Shown here: one piece after another, positions 59,129 to 64,000 of the stretch
Layout: each line of letters starts with the position of its first letter
How positions within the stretch are numbered: the first letter of the stretch is position 1
Origin: Tetracentron sinense
Taxonomy: Eukaryota; Streptophyta; Magnoliopsida; Trochodendrales; Trochodendraceae
Reading direction: 5' to 3'
Assembly: GCA_015143295.1 (NCBI GenBank)
Contig: CM026570.1
Span: 22,761,250-22,825,249, forward strand
Length of the DNA: 64,000 nt
Translations under genes and position numbers: made by a program
The notes under the pieces: model-generated
Databases searched by the model: none
The model's input: only the letters and a program-made list of their open reading frames with translations
Told to the model about the DNA's origin: nothing

Positions 59129-60405
59129 ATATTGAATAATCTCCTAATTAAAAATACTTTATTTGGAACAAATGATTTTTCATACACATTTGTTAGGGCT
59201 TTCATTAGCTCGACCGTTGTCTTATCTTTCGAGATGTTGAAAGCAACAAATGTAGCAAGTGAAAGTCATATCGTGCATAGGGCTTTCCTGTCTAATACAT
59301 CTTAATCGTCGTTCCGCTAGAGGAAGATAAAGATCCTTTTGATAAAAGTAATCCTCTATCTAGATCTTCTAGAATCCAAAGTTCGAAATGTTAAACTTAT
59401 CGATTCTCACATTTCCTTCTTCCGTCATCACTCCCACTCGAACCTAGATGCTCGAATACTGGTTGTTGGAAATCGCGCAACAACCCACAAGACAATGACC
59501 AGAAGAAAAAGAAAAGAGAAAAAAAGAATTAAGATGCCAAAAAAAAGAACACAACACACAATATTTATGTGGTTTGGCCAATGATGCCTACGTTCATGGA
59601 TCCACACCACTTCACTAAGCTCAAAGGCAAAAGTAGATAAAGCAATACGAAGTTATTTGTCTCACTCATAAAAATCCTCTCTTAGTGATTAGAATAAATA
59701 TCAAACCATAATCCCAAAATATAATATATACTAGGGTGAAAACAGGGTTAAAAATGGACTTAGGAGACTAATCTCACGATAGCCGTTCGAACACCCTATG
59801 GCACCGTTCTAACCGATTGGCTACAGGTCGCGAACTGCATTTACAGAAAGTTGGGTGAACTCCTAGAAAAAACAGTCTCCATTACTGAACAAGGAGGCCT
59901 ATTCGAACTCCGTCTCGAATTTGAGTAGTGGTGCGGCGTTGAGACCCACCATTAGTTCTAACTTAACTTACTAACTGGGCTTGCGGCCTAACCGTATAAC
60001 GAAGTAAAAACAATGTCAGTTTTGGAGTGGTGATAACCCCATATGGTTGCCTGTATTTTCAAGTTGGGCTCTTCATGGCTAGTTAATAGATATTTTCAAG
60101 TTCCTTCTAATGACTGTAGCTTCGCCTTGTGGTGTTGTTACCTTAACCAAGAAAAAGATATTTTCTCGTTCCGACCATACAAGAAAGAAAAAAAATATGA
60201 ACCGATCGAGATAAAAAGAGACTAATGTAAGTGTCCTTTGGAGCCCTTTGATTCTAAATTCTTTAATTCAAAATGAATCAGATTTTTTCAAGGACTTGAA
60301 CCTACTAGCTAGCATGGGGCCTGTGGGGGGCACGTGCCTCCACTGAATTTTTGGAAAAAAAAAAAAATTTCCTTTCATTTAAGCATAGCCATGGGAATGG
60401 GACGT
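59129..60405 (-). other. LTR-like fragment, minus orientation, third type
   Basis: TATGTGGTTTGGCCAATGATG near 59566 is the kind of leader seen in copia LTRs. ATATAATATATAC at about 59719-59731 is followed on its upstream side by TTCGAAC-type words (59780-59935). Borders not found. 60000-60405 holds nothing recognised. Confidence 0.4.
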
Positions 60406-60795
60406 GCAGGTGAGATCAGATCACTCAATTGCGATTGAACTTGGGGGCAATTCAATCACACTCACATGTCAACACATGTCCCTTTTAACCTTTGTCAAAT
60501 GTGGTTAAGATTTATTAACTCTTGGGGTTCAACCATATAAACTTGGTTTTTTTTTAAAAATAATGATAAAGAATATTAACCCTAAGATTAAAAATTCCTA
60601 ACCAAGGTTAAATATATTTCCATTATTTTTTCTTCTAAAAACCAAGGGCATATTGGTTATCGAACCCCAAGAGTTAGTAAATCTTAATCACAGTTAATAG
60701 AGATTAAAAGGGATACGTGTTGACCTATGGGTGCAATTGAACTCTCCCCAAGTTCAATCGCAATTTACTTTGATCTGATCTCCATGCAGGTGCCA
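60406..60795. repeat. Imperfect inverted repeat (foldback element)
   Basis: Arms of about 130 bp (60406-60540 and 60655-60795) share GCAGGTG.GATCAGATC, ATTGCGATTGAACTTGGGG and ACTCTTGGGGTTC in opposite orientation. Single-arm relatives occur at 17560 and 19003. Confidence 0.75.
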
Positions 60796-61269
60796 TTGAA
60801 CTTTTTTTAAAAAAAATATTAAGTTGTTTAGTTATTTTATTGGGCTTAATTACGTTAAGAGGCAGTTGTTTCTATTATTTAATAGGTATGGTCATGAAGC
60901 AAGGGAGCAACGGTTTTTTTTTGGTGAAATGATATCAGGTAACTAAATGCATTCTTTGAACTATTAAAAACTAAATATTTCTTTTTTATGTCATGTTATT
61001 TATATATTTAACAATGCAAAGCCATGGGCAAGGGGATAGTTATCCCGTAAACAAGAAGAAATATAATAGCACAAAAACTTAGTCATAAAAAAAGTTTTCC
61101 CCCATCAGTCCTGGCTCCGCTCCTGCCTACCACCAGTCACTTAACAGCCGAACATGCAGGTACTTTCTAGAGGTTTGAAATTGTCACTTGTTATGAAAAT
61201 AAATCTCTCTTTCTAAAGATCTCCAGATGATTCTCCCGTAGGACCCTCTCTTCCTCCCTTCCAAAATAT

Positions 61270-61561
61270 TAGCCTAAAGCAGTGTAACTTATATGAAATT
61301 CCGGGGTGATTTGGTAATTTTAGCCATTCTCTCTCTAGTGAAGGAATGATGCTCCTCACAAACCTCCATGAGCTGGCCCTAATCCAATGGGGACCTCTTT
61401 GGTGTGCTCTGCTGAATTGCTGCAGCTGCCAGTCTATCCCCAGTGGTCATCATTCAACCACACCCTCTCTCTCTCTCTCTTATCTACTCTTCATCCTTTC
61501 AATACACTTAACCATTTATTCGTCTGTCCGCACATATCTATTCCAATTTCAGGGGGCAGTA
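61270..61561 (+). promoter_or_regulatory. Upstream region of the STOMAGEN gene
   Basis: A TTATATGA box at about 61288 is a weak TATA candidate. A CT microsatellite at 61466-61482 is typical of plant leaders. TTCCAATTTCAG at 61541-61552 looks like a splice acceptor, so a leader intron is possible. The coding frame stays open upstream to an ATG at 61346. Confidence 0.4.
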
Positions 61562-62436
61562 ATGGCCACACCAAAACAACCCATCAACTTGCTTCTACTG
61601 ATCTTCTTCACATTCCTCATTGCAGCATTCTTTATACAAGGTCATACTCATCCCACCAGTCAGTTTTTCTCTTCCTTCCTTCATTCTTCATTGGGTTTCT
61701 GCTGAACTTCTGCATAAGATTTCCAATTCTATGTATTGTTCTCCAATTCTATGTATTGTTCTTAGTTATTTTCCTTTGAGTTTCATTCTGTTAGTATCTT
61801 CAAAGATCTTCACAGATGTACTTTTATCTTACGTGGGGTGACAGTGTTTCTTGAATTTCAAACCCACCTAACTTCATTTCTTTTTGAACCAAATTTTCAG
61901 CAATGGCCCCACTATTTTATTTAGCATTTCAATAACTGCAAGGCCAGGATTTCAGTTTTTTTTTTTTTTAATTAATGTTTAATAACGGTGTAATATTTTG
62001 TTGGGATGCAGGATTTGCAACTCAAGAAGTTCTTCCTCATCACCAAGTGGGATTTCATTCCTCTCCATCATCAAGAGACCTACATTTGAAGGTAAGCAGT
62101 TGTAAGAAATTCTAATAAGGAATGACCCAGTTCTTAGTTTATTAATTTGAGGTTTTGTTTTCAAATTTTCTTTTATTCAAGTTAATTATCTACTCGTGTG
62201 TTATTGGGTTTGCCTTTTGATCTTTTTTTTTTTTTTTTTTTATGAGCATCTAGGGAGGTGGTGAAGAATGGAGTAACTGGAATTCAAGGAGATTGATGAT
62301 TGGATCTACGGCACCGACCTGCACATACAATGAATGTAGAGGGTGTAAGTTCAAGTGTAGAGCTGAGCAGATTCCGGTTGATGGGAACGACCCGGTAAAT
62401 AGCGCATACCACTACAGATGTGTGTGCCATCGGTAA
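61562..62436 (+). CDS. EPFL9: STOMAGEN / EPIDERMAL PATTERNING FACTOR-LIKE 9 precursor (113 aa)
   Basis: Secreted cysteine-rich peptide precursor; in Arabidopsis STOMAGEN is made in mesophyll and promotes stomata by competing with EPF1/EPF2 for the ERECTA-family/TMM receptors. Exons are 61562-61640, 62012-62091 and 62254-62436, with GT-AG introns of 371 and 162 bp. Residues 1-25 form a signal peptide with a hydrophobic core (LLLLIFFTFLIAAFF). Residues 27-68 are the variable propeptide. The last 45 residues are the mature peptide, starting IGSTAPTCTYNECRGC and ending AYHYRCVCHR. All six Cys are present (mature positions 8, 13, 16, 20, 41, 43). It differs from the Arabidopsis mature peptide, as I recall it, at a few conservative sites. 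I chose the ATG at 61562 because it gives a standard signal peptide and precursor length (Arabidopsis 102 aa). No lesion is seen. Confidence 0.95.
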
Positions 62437-62720
62437 TCAATCAGAAAGACTGTTTCCTTGAGATACAAAGCAAGTAAAAATAAAGTGAGCTGAGTGGGTG
62501 AGGTTTTGATAAGCAAATTGTTTCCACCCATATAAGAGAAATCAAGTAGCAGACTAGAGAAATTATCATTTTCTGTCCTCCTTTCTTTGTAGACATTATA
62601 TTGTTGTTTGTAGGTACTAGTTAAGCAGTTATATTATTGAGTTTCTGTAATTTTTTATTAGATTTTGTATTGGAAGCTGTATGAATCTAGGATTTCCCTT
62701 ATAAATAATTTTTGTCAAAA
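62437..62720 (+). terminator. STOMAGEN 3' UTR with polyadenylation-type signals
   Basis: AATAAA at about 62479 and T-rich, AATAAT-type elements to about 62710 lie downstream of the stop. The exact cleavage site cannot be told. Confidence 0.45.
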
Positions 62721-64000
62721 AATAGATGTTGATAGACAAGAAAAGAAAAGAAGGAAAACCCTTTTTACACAACATTAATGTCAAAAAATAGTAAATGATG
62801 GAAATGGGATGATTGGTTTTAATCTAATCTTTAATATATTCTTATCTATCTTCCACTGAGACTAATACTATTCCCCGTCGTCAAAAATCTTTATGAGTTT
62901 GGCACAAATAGAGGTTGTTGTCCCAATGAAGGGTGAGAGATGGCCATGCCCATTGCTGCACTGCTGGAAAGGGGTAAGACAGTTTGAAATATCAAAGTAC
63001 ACATCAGTGTGAAGACTGGTACCCAAGTCATGTACTCTTTAAGTATTCAGGGACGGCATCGATGGATCTAGTCTTCTCTTATGGAAGAGGATGACATTGT
63101 GGGCATTCTTGAGGCATATAAACTTCAACAAAACAAAAAAAAAAAACTCCGAATGGCGGAGTTTTAATCGAAGCTGAGAAGACTGCTGGCCGCTTCTCGC
63201 GAAAAAACAGGAAAACCAAGGAGATAACTTCCACTGGTACGGTGATTCCAGTCGGACCGTTTTTATTGCTTTCCTCAATCTAGAGGACCCAAAAGCCGGA
63301 ATAGTACTATTCCTGTATATATAGTGTATAATCATTGTGGTCCTTGGCTAAAGACACCAAAATTGCAAGTGAAATTAGCTCTTTAATCATATTATGAAAC
63401 ACATTCCTTAGTCTCATTCAAATAGACTAATCACTATTTTAAAAAACCTAATTTGCATTCAGCTGTTCTAATGCAATATCATGTATCAAACTCAATAAAC
63501 AAGAATGGCACTAACAACAGTGAGCCATCACCTCTGTAGTTTGTATTTTAGCCACACTAAGGTTAGATAATAATTTTGAATGATATATCGTATGTGAAGA
63601 TGCACAAGGAGAAAGAAGAGGAAAGCACATGGAAGTGGTCCCGCAAGACGACATATGCTACCAAAGATCCCATGTGCAACTTGCTTGAATCCATTCATTT
63701 GCACAAAATGGCAAAACTGTATTTCCAATACGGTAAAGATACCTAAGATCACAGAGGACCCATCATATGCTGCATGAATGAACCTTGTCAAGAATAGGGG
63801 AGCCCCCATAAAGGTAAACGTCAAATCATTTTTAACGGGTGCCCACATACAAAAGTTCGTTCTAAGGGTGATTAAGGGTTGATGCGATTGACATGGTATG
63901 TTTTAAAAAATAATATTCTAATGTCTACTTCTACATGGAAATTTTGTGCAATAAAGACAATAGCATCAATGGATTAATACATAACCTTATTCATTTAGAA
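62721..64000. other. Intergenic, no gene recognised
   Basis: Two open frames on the minus strand (63335-63039 and 63848-63528) have no recognisable motif. GGCGGAGTTTTAATC near 63156 and surrounding sequence may be an old repeat. Nothing else can be supported. Confidence 0.5.

Noticed and set aside
63039-63335. 98-codon minus-strand open frame
   Set aside because: No motif; includes a translated poly-A tract (run of Phe) and looks like chance.
63528-63848. 106-codon minus-strand open frame with hydrophobic stretches
   Set aside because: No recognisable family, no supporting splice or promoter signals; hydrophobic residues are expected from the AT-rich composition.
1-64000. tRNA, rRNA or organellar DNA inserts
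   Set aside because: No cloverleaf, rRNA or plastid/mitochondrial gene sequence was recognised by reading; a tRNAscan or organelle search was not possible here.

Overview
This is a repeat-dense piece of a flowering-plant nuclear genome. Evidence is GT-AG introns, plant LTR retrotransposon lineages with initiator-tRNA-type and Tat-type primer binding sites, plant hAT and PIF/Harbinger transposons, and one intact host gene whose last exon encodes an almost canonical STOMAGEN/EPFL9 peptide. Species and chromosome cannot be read from the sequence. Apart from that gene, essentially all recognisable coding sequence is broken transposon protein.

Layout. (1) 1-10872: a Sirevirus-type Ty1/copia element on the minus strand; its 3' LTR is cut by the window start, and its gag, protease, integrase, RT, RNase H and an extra ORF3 are all decayed. 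It sits inside an LTR of a second family (here called LTR-T, perhaps Tekay/Del-like) that resumes at 10873-15214 and also carries a PIF/Harbinger element at 11281-14633. (2) 15215-21787: AT-rich intergenic DNA with small foldback and MITE-like repeats. (3) 21788-51490: a nested block solved by target-site duplications. A LINE (minus) was split by a Tat-type Ty3/gypsy element (22042-47213, duplication ATCCT) and by a solo LTR-T (47752-50178, duplication GAGGG). The gypsy 3' LTR holds a 6.3 kb hAT element (24817-31129, duplication GTTAAGAG); its 5' LTR holds a second solo LTR-T (44046-46768, duplication TGAAA) and a 1.8 kb internal duplication. (4) 51573-60795: several LTRs or LTR fragments, including two Sirevirus-like LTRs in tandem, plus a foldback repeat. 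(5) 61562-62436: a three-exon STOMAGEN gene (plus strand). (6) 62437-64000: no gene recognised.

Two observations stand out. First, copies of two or three unrelated LTR families carry arrays of palindromic words, all centred on TCGA, mostly about 40-100 bp upstream of a TATA-like box. The arms differ between families and even between copies of one family: three LTR-T copies carry TTCGAA, CTCGAG and GTCGAC words at the same place. Second, the two complete LTR-T copies encode a small acidic protein (47 and 49 residues) behind a possible conserved leader intron. The copies differ mostly at third codon positions and by in-frame indels, which suggests past selection for an LTR-encoded microprotein that I do not recognise.
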